The notes beneath the pieces were generated by a model, which saw only the letters and a program-made list of their open reading frames with translations, was not told the DNA's origin and ran no database searches. 64,000 bases of DNA from NCBI GenBank assembly GCA_037414955.1, contig JBBEWH010000051.1:1-64000 (forward strand). The letters run 5' to 3'. Origin of the DNA: Phytohabitans sp037414955. Its GTDB lineage: Bacteria; Actinomycetota; Actinomycetes; Mycobacteriales; Micromonosporaceae. The position numbers were made by a program, and so were the translations under genes. The number at the start of each line of letters is the position of its first letter. Position 1 is the first letter of the stretch. Shown here one piece after another: positions 32,585 through 40,588 of this stretch.

Positions 32585-33692
32585 TGGTGCAGGGGGCGCC
32601 GTCGAGGGTGAAGGCGCCGGGTGGGGCGTTGCTGGCGGTCCAGGCGCCCTGCAGGCCGAACGACGCGCTGCCGCCCGGCGCGATCAGGCTGTTCCACCCC
32701 GCGTCCCGCACCGTCACCGCCGCGCCGGTCTGGGTGTACACGCCGCCCCACAGCGACGCGATGCGCTGGTCGCCGGCGAAGCTGAAGCCCAGCGTCCAGC
32801 CGTCGACCGGCGCGGCACCGGTGTTGTGGACCGTCACCGACGCCACGAACCCGCCGGTCCACTGCGACTGCGTCGCGTACACCACCCGGCAGGTGCGCGG
32901 CGGCGGCGACGTCGTCGGCGGCAGGCTGGTGCCCTCGACGGTGATCGGGCCGGCGGCCAGCGACACGTTGCCGGCCGCGTCCCGGGCCCGCACGTAGAAC
33001 TGGTTGCGCCCGATCGTCACCAGCTGCACCAGCTGGCGGGTGTCCTGGACCGTCGCGATCAAGGTCGAGGTGAACCAGCCGTCGAACCGGAAGACCTGGT
33101 AGCCGGTGACGCCGGTGTTGTCGGTGGCCGGTGACCAGGTCAGCACCGCGCTCCAGCCGGTCAGGTCGGTGGCGGTCAGGCCGGTCGGGGCGGTCGGCGG
33201 CGTGGTGTCCGGCCCGGTGTCGGTGGCCGGCGTGACGACGGTGACCGAATTCGACGACGCCGAGTAACGGCCCTGGAAGTCGATGGCCGACACCCGGAAC
33301 GAGTACTGCGCCGTGCGGGACAGGCCGGTGATCGTGGCCGTGGTGACGTTGCCGACCCGGGTCAGCTGGACGACGTCGTCGAAGGCCCGAATGTACGTGA
33401 TCTCGTAGGCCTCGATCGAGCAGCAGCCCGGGCGGGACGCGGTCCAGGTGAGCGTGACCGAACCGGTGCGCACGGCGGTGGCGGTCAGGTCGGTCGGCGG
33501 GCCGGGCGGGTACGGGGTGGTGCTCGGCGTGGACGGGACCCCCGTCGGCGGCGCCGACACCGTCGCGAGCAGGCCGGCCACGGGGGTGCCGGCGGCCGCG
33601 CCCGGCACGGTGACGAGCAGGGCCGCGAGCGCCGCGGCGGGCAGGACGACGGCCGCGAGCAGGCCAGGCAGGAGACGACGGCGTACCGGCAT
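32580..33692 (-). CDS. Secreted fibronectin type III / CBM2 protein
   Basis: 370 residues. Signal peptide (MPVRRRLLPGLLAAVVLPAA...), Thr/Pro linker, two fibronectin type III domains (about 65-160 and 167-255), a TTSPPP linker and a C-terminal CBM2 cellulose/chitin-binding module (CRVVYATQSQWTGGFVASVT, WTLGFSF, final Cys). There is no catalytic domain, so it is probably a polysaccharide-binding surface protein or the remainder of a glycosidase. The TGA stop is inside the 56-bp repeat (TTT-like end PCTT*). No good Shine-Dalgarno precedes the ATG. Confidence 0.87.
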   Translation of the reverse strand: MPVRRRLLPGLLAAVVLPAAALAALLVTVPGAAAGTPVAGLLATVSAPPTGVPSTPSTTPYPPGPPTDLTATAVRTGSVTLTWTASRPGCCSIEAYEITYIRAFDDVVQLTRVGNVTTATITGLSRTAQYSFRVSAIDFQGRYSASSNSVTVVTPATDTGPDTTPPTAPTGLTATDLTGWSAVLTWSPATDNTGVTGYQVFRFDGWFTSTLIATVQDTRQLVQLVTIGRNQFYVRARDAAGNVSLAAGPITVEGTSLPPTTSPPPRTCRVVYATQSQWTGGFVASVTVHNTGAAPVDGWTLGFSFAGDQRIASLWGGVYTQTGAAVTVRDAGWNSLIAPGGSASFGLQGAWTASNAPPGAFTLDGAPCTT

Positions 33693-33745
33693 GCATCGAC
33701 AGTGCGTGACACATCGACGATCGTCAAGATGCATTGTTCACGTCG

Positions 33746-34606
33746 CTACACCGACGCGAGGGACGCCTCGATCAGGGACAGGTCGGGGCGGGCGGGCAGC
33801 AACGGCAGCCGCACCGCCGCGGTCGGGATGCGACCCCGCGCGTGCAGGACCGCCTTGATGACCGTGGGGTTCGGCTCGGCGAACAGGGCGCTCGACAGCG
33901 CGGCGAGGCGGTGGCCGAGCGGGCGGGCGCGGGCGGCGTCCCCGGCCCGCCAGGCGTCGACCAGCGCGACGAAGCTCCCGGTCGCCACGTGCGCCGAGGC
34001 GAGGATGCCGCCGTGGGCGCCGAGCGCCAGCAGCGGCGAGACGAACACGTCGTCGCCGGCCAGCACCGCGAACCCGGATGGCGGGTCGCCCAGCAGCTCG
34101 ACGGTGCCGGCGTCGACGCCCCCGACGGCGTACTTGACGCCGACCACGCCGGGCAGGTCGGCCAGCCGCCGCAGGGCGCCGGCGGACAGCGGCTGCCCGG
34201 TGCGGTAGGGGACGTGGTAGACGACCAGCGGCACCGGGCTCGCGGCGGCCAGGGCCGCGAAGTGCGCGACGACGCCGGCCTCGCCGGGGCGCAGGAACGG
34301 GGGTACCAGGCACAGCGCCGCCGTCACCGCCGGCTCCCCGCGCAGCGCCGCCAGCGCCTCGACGGTGCTGGCGCCGACCAGCAGCGGCGCCGCGCGATCC
34401 CGGCACACCCGCGCGACGACGTCGACGACGGCGCGCCGCTCCGCGCCGGTCAGCGACCCCGGCTCCGCGGTGGTGCCCAGCGCCACCAGGCCGGCCGCAC
34501 CCGCGTCCAGCACCTCGCGTGCCAGGTCCGCCAGCGCGTCGAGGGCCACCGCGCCGGCGGCGTCGAACGGGGTGATCAGGGGCACGTACACACCGGTGAG
34601 CGTCAT
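33746..34606 (-). CDS. Dihydrodipicolinate synthase / N-acetylneuraminate lyase family protein
   Basis: 286 residues, TIM-barrel class I aldolase. Schiff-base Lys in GVVGVKYAVGG, catalytic Tyr in LVVYHVPYRTG, and the GTTAEPGSLTGAER loop, where DapA has GTTGE. Several paralogues of this family handle 2-keto acids other than lysine precursors, so dapA is not assigned. The last ten residues, SLIEASLASV, are encoded by a degenerate half copy of the 56-bp repeat, which has become coding sequence. The divergent LysR gene is its probable regulator. Confidence 0.85.
   Translation of the reverse strand: MTLTGVYVPLITPFDAAGAVALDALADLAREVLDAGAAGLVALGTTAEPGSLTGAERRAVVDVVARVCRDRAAPLLVGASTVEALAALRGEPAVTAALCLVPPFLRPGEAGVVAHFAALAAASPVPLVVYHVPYRTGQPLSAGALRRLADLPGVVGVKYAVGGVDAGTVELLGDPPSGFAVLAGDDVFVSPLLALGAHGGILASAHVATGSFVALVDAWRAGDAARARPLGHRLAALSSALFAEPNPTVIKAVLHARGRIPTAAVRLPLLPARPDLSLIEASLASV
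33752..33775. repeat. Half copy of the 56-bp element inside a coding 3' end
   Basis: GACGCGAGGGACGCCTCGAT and the following CAGG match the right arm with three changes. It forms the last codons of the DHDPS-like gene; the left arm is not recognisable. Confidence 0.65.
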
Positions 34607-34677
34607 GGCTTCGACCCTGCGGCACGCCGGACGTAAGGTCCAGTTCACGTTCCTGTCGGTGATCGTAAGCTGAGCTG

Positions 34678-35550
34678 ATGCTTGACGTGCGCCGCCTGCG
34701 GCTGCTGTGCGACCTCGCCCACCACGGCACCATCGCGGCCGTCGCCCAGGCACACACCTACACCCCGTCCGCCGTCTCCCAGCAGCTGTCCGCGCTGGAG
34801 CGGGAGGCCGGCGTACCGCTGCTGGAGCGCACCGGGCGGCGGGTCACCCTCACCACGGCCGGCCGGGTGCTGGTCCAGCACGCCGAGACGGTGCTCGCCG
34901 CGCTGGAACAGACGTCGGCGGCGCTCGCCGCGGTCGCGGCCGGCCTGACGGGGCCGCTGCGCATCGGCGCGTACCCCACCGCGGTCCGCACGCTGCTGCC
35001 CGCCGCGCTCGTCGCGCTGGGCCGCCAGCACCCCGGACTCGAGCTGATGGTGACCGAGATCGACCCGGTCGCGGTGCCGGCCGCCCTGCGCGAACGCCGG
35101 CTCGACGTCGGCCTGCTGCACGACTACGACGTCGTGCCGGTCGCGGCCGACCCCGTCCTGGACACGGCGCCGCTGCTGGCGGAGACCGTGTTCCTGGCCA
35201 CGTCGTCCCCGCTGTCCACACTCGACGCGGCGCGGGACGCCGACTGGATCATGGCCAGTCCGGGCACCCTCTGCCACACCGCGACGGTGCAGGTGTGCCG
35301 CGCCGCCGGGTTCACACCCCGGGCGCGGCACCACGCCGACGACTTCGCCACCGTGCTCGCCCTGGTCGCGGCCGGTCAGGGCGTCTCGCTGGTACCCCAG
35401 CTCGCCGCCGATCGGCCGCCCGCCGGGGTCCGGCTCGTCCCGCTGCCCACCCGCCGGCGCACCCGCATCGCGTACCGGAAAGGGGCCGGCGCCCATCCGG
35501 CCGTCGCCGCCTGCGCGGCGGCCCTGCGCGCCGCCGCCGCTCTCCCATGA
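34678..35550 (+). CDS. LysR-family transcriptional regulator
   Basis: 290 residues. N-terminal winged helix (LRLLCDLAHHGTIAAVAQAH, SAVSQQLSALEREAGVPLLERTGR) and a periplasmic-binding-like effector domain from about 90 (LRIGAYPTAVRTLLP). It is divergent from the DHDPS-like lyase, 71 bases apart, which is the classic arrangement for control of that gene. The stop TGA (35548-35550) lies within the 56-bp element. Confidence 0.9.
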   Translation: MLDVRRLRLLCDLAHHGTIAAVAQAHTYTPSAVSQQLSALEREAGVPLLERTGRRVTLTTAGRVLVQHAETVLAALEQTSAALAAVAAGLTGPLRIGAYPTAVRTLLPAALVALGRQHPGLELMVTEIDPVAVPAALRERRLDVGLLHDYDVVPVAADPVLDTAPLLAETVFLATSSPLSTLDAARDADWIMASPGTLCHTATVQVCRAAGFTPRARHHADDFATVLALVAAGQGVSLVPQLAADRPPAGVRLVPLPTRRRTRIAYRKGAGAHPAVAACAAALRAAAALP

Positions 35551-35601
35551 TCAAGGCGTCCCTCAGGTAGCTGTAACGACATGAGGGACGCCTTGATCAT
35601 G
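35546..35601. repeat. 56-bp palindromic element, copy 10
   Basis: The outer 20 bp pair perfectly (CATGATCAAGGCGTCCCTCA). Right half of the CGACATGAGGGACGCC subtype. Between LysR and the first LAL regulator, same direction. It is the last copy before a stretch of almost 22 kb without any. Confidence 0.94.
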
Positions 35602-35656
35602 GGTAGGCTGCCCGACCGCGCGTAGGCGGCCCGCAGCGGGATGCCAGGATTGGATC

Positions 35657-38398
35657 ATGGTCGGGCTGGTGGAGCTGTGCGGCCGGGAACCGGAGACCGG
35701 CGCGATCACGGCGGCGCTGGCCGCGGCCCGCGGCGGGGAGAGCGCCGCGCTGGTGCTGCGCGGCGAGCCCGGCATCGGCAAGACGGCGCTGCTCGACCAC
35801 GCCGAGGCGCAGGCCGGTGATCTGCGGCTGCTGCGCGGCACCGGGGTCGAGTCCGAGGCGGAGCTGCCGTTCTCGGGACTGCAGCTGTTGCTGCGCCCGG
35901 CGCTCGGATGCCTGCCGGCGCTGCCGGCCGCGCAACGCGCGGCGCTGGAGTCGGCGATCGGGCTCGGCTCGGGCGTCGGCGCCGACCCGATGCTGGTCGG
36001 ACTCGCGGCGCTGTCCCTGCTCGCGCAGTACGCGGACCAGGACGGGCTGCTCTGCCTGGTCGACGACGCGCAATGGCTGGACCGGGCGTCCCGGGGCGCG
36101 CTGCTGTTCGCCGCCCGGCGGCTGCGGGCCGAGGGTGTCGTCATGATCTTCGCCGCGCGCGACGGCGAGGGCTCCTTCCCCGCCCCCGGCCTTGCCGAGC
36201 TGCGCCTGACCGGACTGCGCCCGGAGGCGGCCGCCGCCCTGCTGGACCGGCACCCGCTGCCGCCCGCGTCGCGGCTGCGCCTGCTGGCCGAGGCGCGGGG
36301 CAACCCGCTGGCCCTGCTGGAGCTGCCCGTCGCGCTGGGCGCCGAGCCCGCCGGGGCGTTCGCGCCCGGCGCGCTGCCGTTGACCAGCCGGCTGCGGCTG
36401 GCCTTCCACGGCCAGGTCAGCCGGCTGCCCGAGGCGTCGCAGACCCTGCTCCTGGTCGCCGCCGCCGACGAGGCCGGCGAACTCGCCACCATCCTGCGGG
36501 CCGCCGAGACCCTGGGGGCGGGCGTCGGGGACCTGCTGCCCGCCGAGCGGGCGGATCTCATCGTCCGCGGCGGCGCCGACGACACCCTGCGCTTCCGGCA
36601 CCCGTTGATCCGCGCCGCCGTCTACCAGCGCGCGCCGCTCGGCCACCGCCTGGCGGTCCACCGCGCGCTCGCCGCGGTCCTCGACACCCCCGAGCACGCG
36701 GACCGCCGGGCCTGGCACCTCGCCGCCGCGGCCACCGGACCCGACCGGGACGCCGCCGCCGCGCTGGAACACGCCGCGGCCCGGGCCCGGGAACGCGGCG
36801 GTCACGAGGCGGCGGCCGCCGCGTACGAACGGGCGGCCCGCCTCAGCGCCGACCCCGAGGCGAGGGCGCGCCGGGAGGCCATGGCCGCCGAGGCGGCACT
36901 GGCGACCGGCGACCTGGAGCGGGCCGGCGACCTCGGCCGGCGCGCGGCCGCCCGGGCCGGCGCCGACCCGGCGGTACGCGCGCGGCTGGCCCACGTCCAG
37001 GCGCTCGCCGACTTCTGGCGGGGCGCCTACCCCGAGGCCCATCGGCGGTTGCTCGACGGCGCCGCCCTCATCGGCGACACCCGCCCCGCCCAGGCCGCGC
37101 AGATGCTGATCCAGGCCGTGCACACCTCGTGGTACCTGGGCGAACCGCAGCTCGCGGCGACCCTGCGGCGGCTGTCGGCGCTGCCGCTGCCGGACACCGA
37201 CCCGCTCGCGCCGGTCGCCCGCTTCCTCGAGCACCTGCTGGACGCGGGCAGGTCGCAGCCGCCCCCGCTGCTGGGCGAGACGCTCGACGCGGTACGCCGT
37301 CGCGGCGACGCGCCGGACCAGGCCCTGACCATCCTGTGCGGCGCGGCGCTGGCCCGGGGCCAGGACACCGACGCCTACCAGCTGGCGAACACGCTCGCGG
37401 CCGGGCACCGGGCGCGCGGCGGCGCGGGACGGCTGCCCACGGTGCTGTTCTTCGCCGCCGAGGGCGAAATCTTCACCGGACGCCACCGGGACGCGCTCAC
37501 CACCGCGACCGAGGCGCTCGGCCTCGCCCACGACACCGGGCAGCGGCAGTGGGTCAGCCAGATGAGCAGCGTCCTGGCGTACCTCGACGCGGCCAGGGGC
37601 GACGAGGACGCCTGCGCACGGCACGCCGAGGCCGGCCTGGCCGGGGCGGCCGCCGGCGTGATCTCCCCGGGCGCGCCCTGGGCGTACTGGTCGCTCGGCC
37701 TGCTCGACCTGGGCCTGGGGCGCGCCGAAGCCGCCCTCGCGCGGTTCGAGCGCCTCACCCGCGAACCGATGCGCCACCACATCTGCGCCACCCGCGCCAC
37801 CCCGGACCTGGTGGAGTCGGCGGTCCGGGTCGGGGCGCCGGACCGCGCCGCCGAGCCGCTGGCGCGCTTCGAACGATGGGCACGGTCGGTCCGGCAGCCC
37901 TGGGCGGACGCGCTCGTGCTGCGCTGCCACGGCCTGCTCGGCACCGACGAGCGGGCCGAGCGGTCGTACGCGGCGGCGCTGCGCCTGCACGACCAGGACA
38001 GCCGCCCGCTGGAGTACGCCAGGACGGCGCTGCTGTACGGCGAATGGCTGCGCCGGGCGCGCCGCAAGGCGGAGGCGCGCGGGCAGTTGAACGGTGCGCT
38101 GGAGATCTTCGACCGGCTCGGCATGGCACCGTGGGCGGAACGGGCCCGCGGCGAGCTCACCGCGACCGGCGCCCCGGACCGGGCAGCGCGCGCCGGCGCG
38201 GGCGCGGCGGCCACGCTCACCCCGCAGGAGCTGCAGATCGCCCGGCTCGCCGCGCAGGGCCTGTCCAACCGGGACATCGCCGCGCAGCTGTTCCTCAGCC
38301 ACCGCACGGTCGGCTACCACCTCTACAAGGCCTACCCGAAGCTCGGCGTCGCCTCCCGCGGCGAACTCAAGGATCTCGCCGCCAGCCTGGGACTGTGA
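35657..38398 (+). CDS. LAL-type LuxR transcriptional regulator (AAA ATPase), first of two
   Basis: 913 residues. Walker A RGEPGIGKTALL at about 37-46, Walker B LLCLVDDAQWLDRAS, a long helical TPR-like middle, and a C-terminal LuxR helix-turn-helix (LTPQELQIARLAAQGLSNRDIAAQLFLSHRTVGYHL). LAL regulators are ATP-dependent activators of single operons, often in secondary metabolism. The ATG at 35657 follows GGATC without a strong Shine-Dalgarno. It is convergent with the SnoaL-like gene, whose promoter carries a 25-bp tandem repeat that could be its target. Confidence 0.9.
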   Translation: MVGLVELCGREPETGAITAALAAARGGESAALVLRGEPGIGKTALLDHAEAQAGDLRLLRGTGVESEAELPFSGLQLLLRPALGCLPALPAAQRAALESAIGLGSGVGADPMLVGLAALSLLAQYADQDGLLCLVDDAQWLDRASRGALLFAARRLRAEGVVMIFAARDGEGSFPAPGLAELRLTGLRPEAAAALLDRHPLPPASRLRLLAEARGNPLALLELPVALGAEPAGAFAPGALPLTSRLRLAFHGQVSRLPEASQTLLLVAAADEAGELATILRAAETLGAGVGDLLPAERADLIVRGGADDTLRFRHPLIRAAVYQRAPLGHRLAVHRALAAVLDTPEHADRRAWHLAAAATGPDRDAAAALEHAAARARERGGHEAAAAAYERAARLSADPEARARREAMAAEAALATGDLERAGDLGRRAAARAGADPAVRARLAHVQALADFWRGAYPEAHRRLLDGAALIGDTRPAQAAQMLIQAVHTSWYLGEPQLAATLRRLSALPLPDTDPLAPVARFLEHLLDAGRSQPPPLLGETLDAVRRRGDAPDQALTILCGAALARGQDTDAYQLANTLAAGHRARGGAGRLPTVLFFAAEGEIFTGRHRDALTTATEALGLAHDTGQRQWVSQMSSVLAYLDAARGDEDACARHAEAGLAGAAAGVISPGAPWAYWSLGLLDLGLGRAEAALARFERLTREPMRHHICATRATPDLVESAVRVGAPDRAAEPLARFERWARSVRQPWADALVLRCHGLLGTDERAERSYAAALRLHDQDSRPLEYARTALLYGEWLRRARRKAEARGQLNGALEIFDRLGMAPWAERARGELTATGAPDRAARAGAGAAATLTPQELQIARLAAQGLSNRDIAAQLFLSHRTVGYHLYKAYPKLGVASRGELKDLAASLGL

Positions 38399-38463
38399 CC
38401 TTCGCCCGGCGCGCCGGCACCTCGGGGCGGGGCGGTGGTCGCGTCCGCCCCGCCGCCAAGCCG

Positions 38464-38832
38464 TCAGGCTCCGGCCGGCACCTTGTCGAGAAAGCCGAGC
38501 ACCTGGCTGATCAGGCCGTCGTCGCCGACGACCGCGACGTCGAACCCGACGGCGACCGGCGCGGCCCCCTCCGGGCCCAGGTGCCAGGTGAACCGGGCGA
38601 TGTCGTGGTGGGCGTCGACGGGCCCGGCGAGGCTGAACACCAGCCCGCCGAACTGGCCCTGGACGGCGGCGATCGTCGCGTCCAGGCCGTCGCGTCCCAC
38701 CACCGACACCAGCGGGTCGGTGTAGGCGGCGTCCTCGGCGAAGACCTCCGCGAGCATCGCCCGCCGGACCGCGGCGTCGGTCTCGTTCCAGGCGGCGAGG
38801 TAGCGCTGGACCAGCTCGTTCATGTCGCTCAT
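38464..38832 (-). CDS. SnoaL-like (NTF2-fold) protein
   Basis: 122 residues. MNELVQRYLAAWNETDAAVRRAML, FAEDAAYTDPLVSVVGRDGL and RFTWHLGPEG fit small NTF2-like cone-fold proteins of the SnoaL group, which bind or convert small hydrophobic compounds. GAAGGAGA precedes the ATG. No catalytic role can be deduced. A 25-bp direct repeat lies 73-122 bases upstream. Confidence 0.82.
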   Translation of the reverse strand: MSDMNELVQRYLAAWNETDAAVRRAMLAEVFAEDAAYTDPLVSVVGRDGLDATIAAVQGQFGGLVFSLAGPVDAHHDIARFTWHLGPEGAAPVAVGFDVAVVGDDGLISQVLGFLDKVPAGA

Positions 38833-38904
38833 GGTCTGTCTCCTTCGTGATCGTTCCCGTGACCACAAAGCTAGGCAGCCGCCGGCGGCGAGGAATCTGT
38901 CGTG

Positions 38905-38954
38905 CTTAGGTACTTCCTCGGGTGTCTCGCTTAGGTACTTCGTCGGGTGTCTCG
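38905..38954. repeat. 25-bp tandem direct repeat upstream of the SnoaL-like gene
   Basis: Two adjacent 25-bp units, each starting CTTAGGTACTTC and ending TCGGGTGTCTCG (one difference), at 38905-38929 and 38930-38954, in the gap before the SnoaL-like gene and just after the end of rox. Directly repeated sites are typical for LuxR/MalT-type activators. Confidence 0.8.
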
Positions 38955-38957
38955 CCG

Positions 38958-40379
38958 TCAGGTCGGGGCGCCGAACCACGTGGGCAACTGGCTGAGCAGG
39001 TCCCGCTGGTCGTCGCCGACCCAGGCCACGTAGCCGTCCGGCCGCAACAGCACGGCGGGAGCGTCCAGTTCCGCGCTGACGTCGGCGACGTGGTCGACCC
39101 GCTCCGCCCAGCCCGCCACCGAGAGCCGGCCGGTCTGGTCGAGCAGCAGCCCGCGCCCGCCGCGCGTCAGCTCGTAGAGGCGCCCTCGCGTCAGCCGCAC
39201 GTCCCGCAGCCGCCGGCCGAGCAGGTCGTGGCCCGCGCCGAGGTCGTAGCGGATCCCGATCCCGGTGATCTTCTCGATCAGGTACCGGTTCACGTCCTCG
39301 AAGTCCATCAGTTCCGACACCAGGCGGCGCACCGCCCGCGGGCCGGGCTCGGTCGACATCAGCTCCATCTGCGCGCGGGTGTTGTTGAGCACGTCGGCGG
39401 CCACCGGATGCCGTTCGGCGTGATAGCTGTCCAGCAGACCCTCCGGTGCCCAGCCGCCGATCTCGGCGGCCAGTTTCCAGCCAAGGTTGAACGCGTCCTG
39501 GACGCCGAGGTTCAGGCCCTGCCCGCCGGCCGGCGGGTGGACGTGCGCCGCGTCGCCGGCCAACAGCACCCGGCCGACCCGGTACCGCTCGGCCAGCCGG
39601 GTGGCATCGCCGAAACGGGACAGCCAGCGCGGTGAGTGCACGCCGAAGTCGGTGCCGGCGTACGCCCGCAACTGCCGCTGGAACTCCTCGAACGTCGGCG
39701 GGACCGCGCGGTCCTCGGCCACCCCCTCGGCGGGCACGACGACCCGGTACACCCCGTCACCGACAGGCATGGCGCCGAACCGCTTCTGGGTCTTGCGGAC
39801 CTCGGCCATCACCGCGGCGAGGGTGTCCGGCGGCGCGGCCACCCTCATCTCGCCCAGCAACGTCTCGACCGTGCTGGGATCGCCGGGGAAACCGATGCCG
39901 AGCAGCTTGCGCACCGTGCTGCGGCCGCCGTCGCAGCCGACGAGGTAACGGGCGCGCAGCCGCGTGCCGTCGGCCTGCTCGACGGTCACCCCGGCGTCGT
40001 CCTGGCTCAGCCCGACCAGCTCACAGCCGCGCCGGACCTCGGCACCGAGCTCGGCGGCGCGCTCGGCCAGCAGACGATCAGTGATGGTCTGCGGGATGCC
40101 GAGGACGTAGGGATGCGCGGTGTCCAGCGTGGGCGAGGGCTTGTCGACGCCGGCGAAGAAACCACCGACCGGGTGCCGCTGGCCGTGCGCGAGGAACCGC
40201 TCCAGCAGACCACGCTGGTCCAACACCTCGATGCTGCGCACGTGCAGACCGAGGGCGCGGACCACCGGGGTCGGCGCCGGCTCCCGGTCCAGCACGAGCG
40301 CGCGCACACCCCGCAGCCGCAACTCGCTGGCCAGCATCATGCCGGTCGGTCCGCCGCCGGCGATGATCACGTCAATCAT
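38958..40379 (-). CDS. rox: Rifampicin monooxygenase (class A FAD hydroxylase)
   Basis: 473 residues. FAD motifs: GGGPTGMM at 8-15, CDGGRSTVRKLLG in the middle and LLAGDAAHVHPPAGGQGLN. Blocks such as HARS-type LHVRSIEVLDQRGLLERF, VGGFFAGVDKP and LPTWFGAPT match, as far as I recall, Rox proteins of Nocardia and Streptomyces that inactivate rifamycins by hydroxylating the naphthoquinol ring. A palindrome like the rifamycin-associated element lies 77 bases upstream of the start, which strengthens this over a generic PheA/TfdB hydroxylase. Confidence 0.85.
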   Translation of the reverse strand: MIDVIIAGGGPTGMMLASELRLRGVRALVLDREPAPTPVVRALGLHVRSIEVLDQRGLLERFLAHGQRHPVGGFFAGVDKPSPTLDTAHPYVLGIPQTITDRLLAERAAELGAEVRRGCELVGLSQDDAGVTVEQADGTRLRARYLVGCDGGRSTVRKLLGIGFPGDPSTVETLLGEMRVAAPPDTLAAVMAEVRKTQKRFGAMPVGDGVYRVVVPAEGVAEDRAVPPTFEEFQRQLRAYAGTDFGVHSPRWLSRFGDATRLAERYRVGRVLLAGDAAHVHPPAGGQGLNLGVQDAFNLGWKLAAEIGGWAPEGLLDSYHAERHPVAADVLNNTRAQMELMSTEPGPRAVRRLVSELMDFEDVNRYLIEKITGIGIRYDLGAGHDLLGRRLRDVRLTRGRLYELTRGGRGLLLDQTGRLSVAGWAERVDHVADVSAELDAPAVLLRPDGYVAWVGDDQRDLLSQLPTWFGAPT

Positions 40380-40452
40380 GAATCCCCCATTCGACCTTCG
40401 CGAATCCCTGAGGTGCGCGGGTTTCGGCTCAGGCTGGAGATTCTGCGGTACG

Positions 40453-40480
40453 ACCCGGGCCTTGCCGCAAGGCCCCGGGT
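40453..40480. promoter_or_regulatory. Probable rifamycin-associated element (RAE)
   Basis: GGGCCTTGCCGCAAGGCCC at 40457-40475, extended to ACCCGGGCC..GGCCCCGGGT, a near-perfect dyad in the divergent region between rox and an MFS gene. An RAE of 19 bp with this CTTGC-G-GCAAG core is known upstream of rifampicin-inactivating genes in actinomycetes; the match is from memory. Confidence 0.75.
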
Positions 40481-40588
40481 GCGCTATATGTTAGGAGTGG
40501 CAAGGGTTTTGGTACTCCTTGCCCTTTGTCTTTTGGTCGTCCGCTGTGGACGGACAGGTTCCTCGTGCGGAACCGCTAGGGTCAGCCC

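Noticed and set aside
33746..34606. Assignment of the DHDPS-like gene as dapA
   Set aside because: Active-site residues fit the superfamily, but context (divergent LysR, no lysine biosynthesis genes) gives no support for the biosynthetic enzyme.
35597..38866. 1089-codon minus-strand frame opposite the first LAL regulator (and a similar 772-codon frame at 51098-53416)
   Set aside because: Low-complexity Arg/Gly/Gln-rich translation caused by GC-rich third positions of the real genes on the plus strand.
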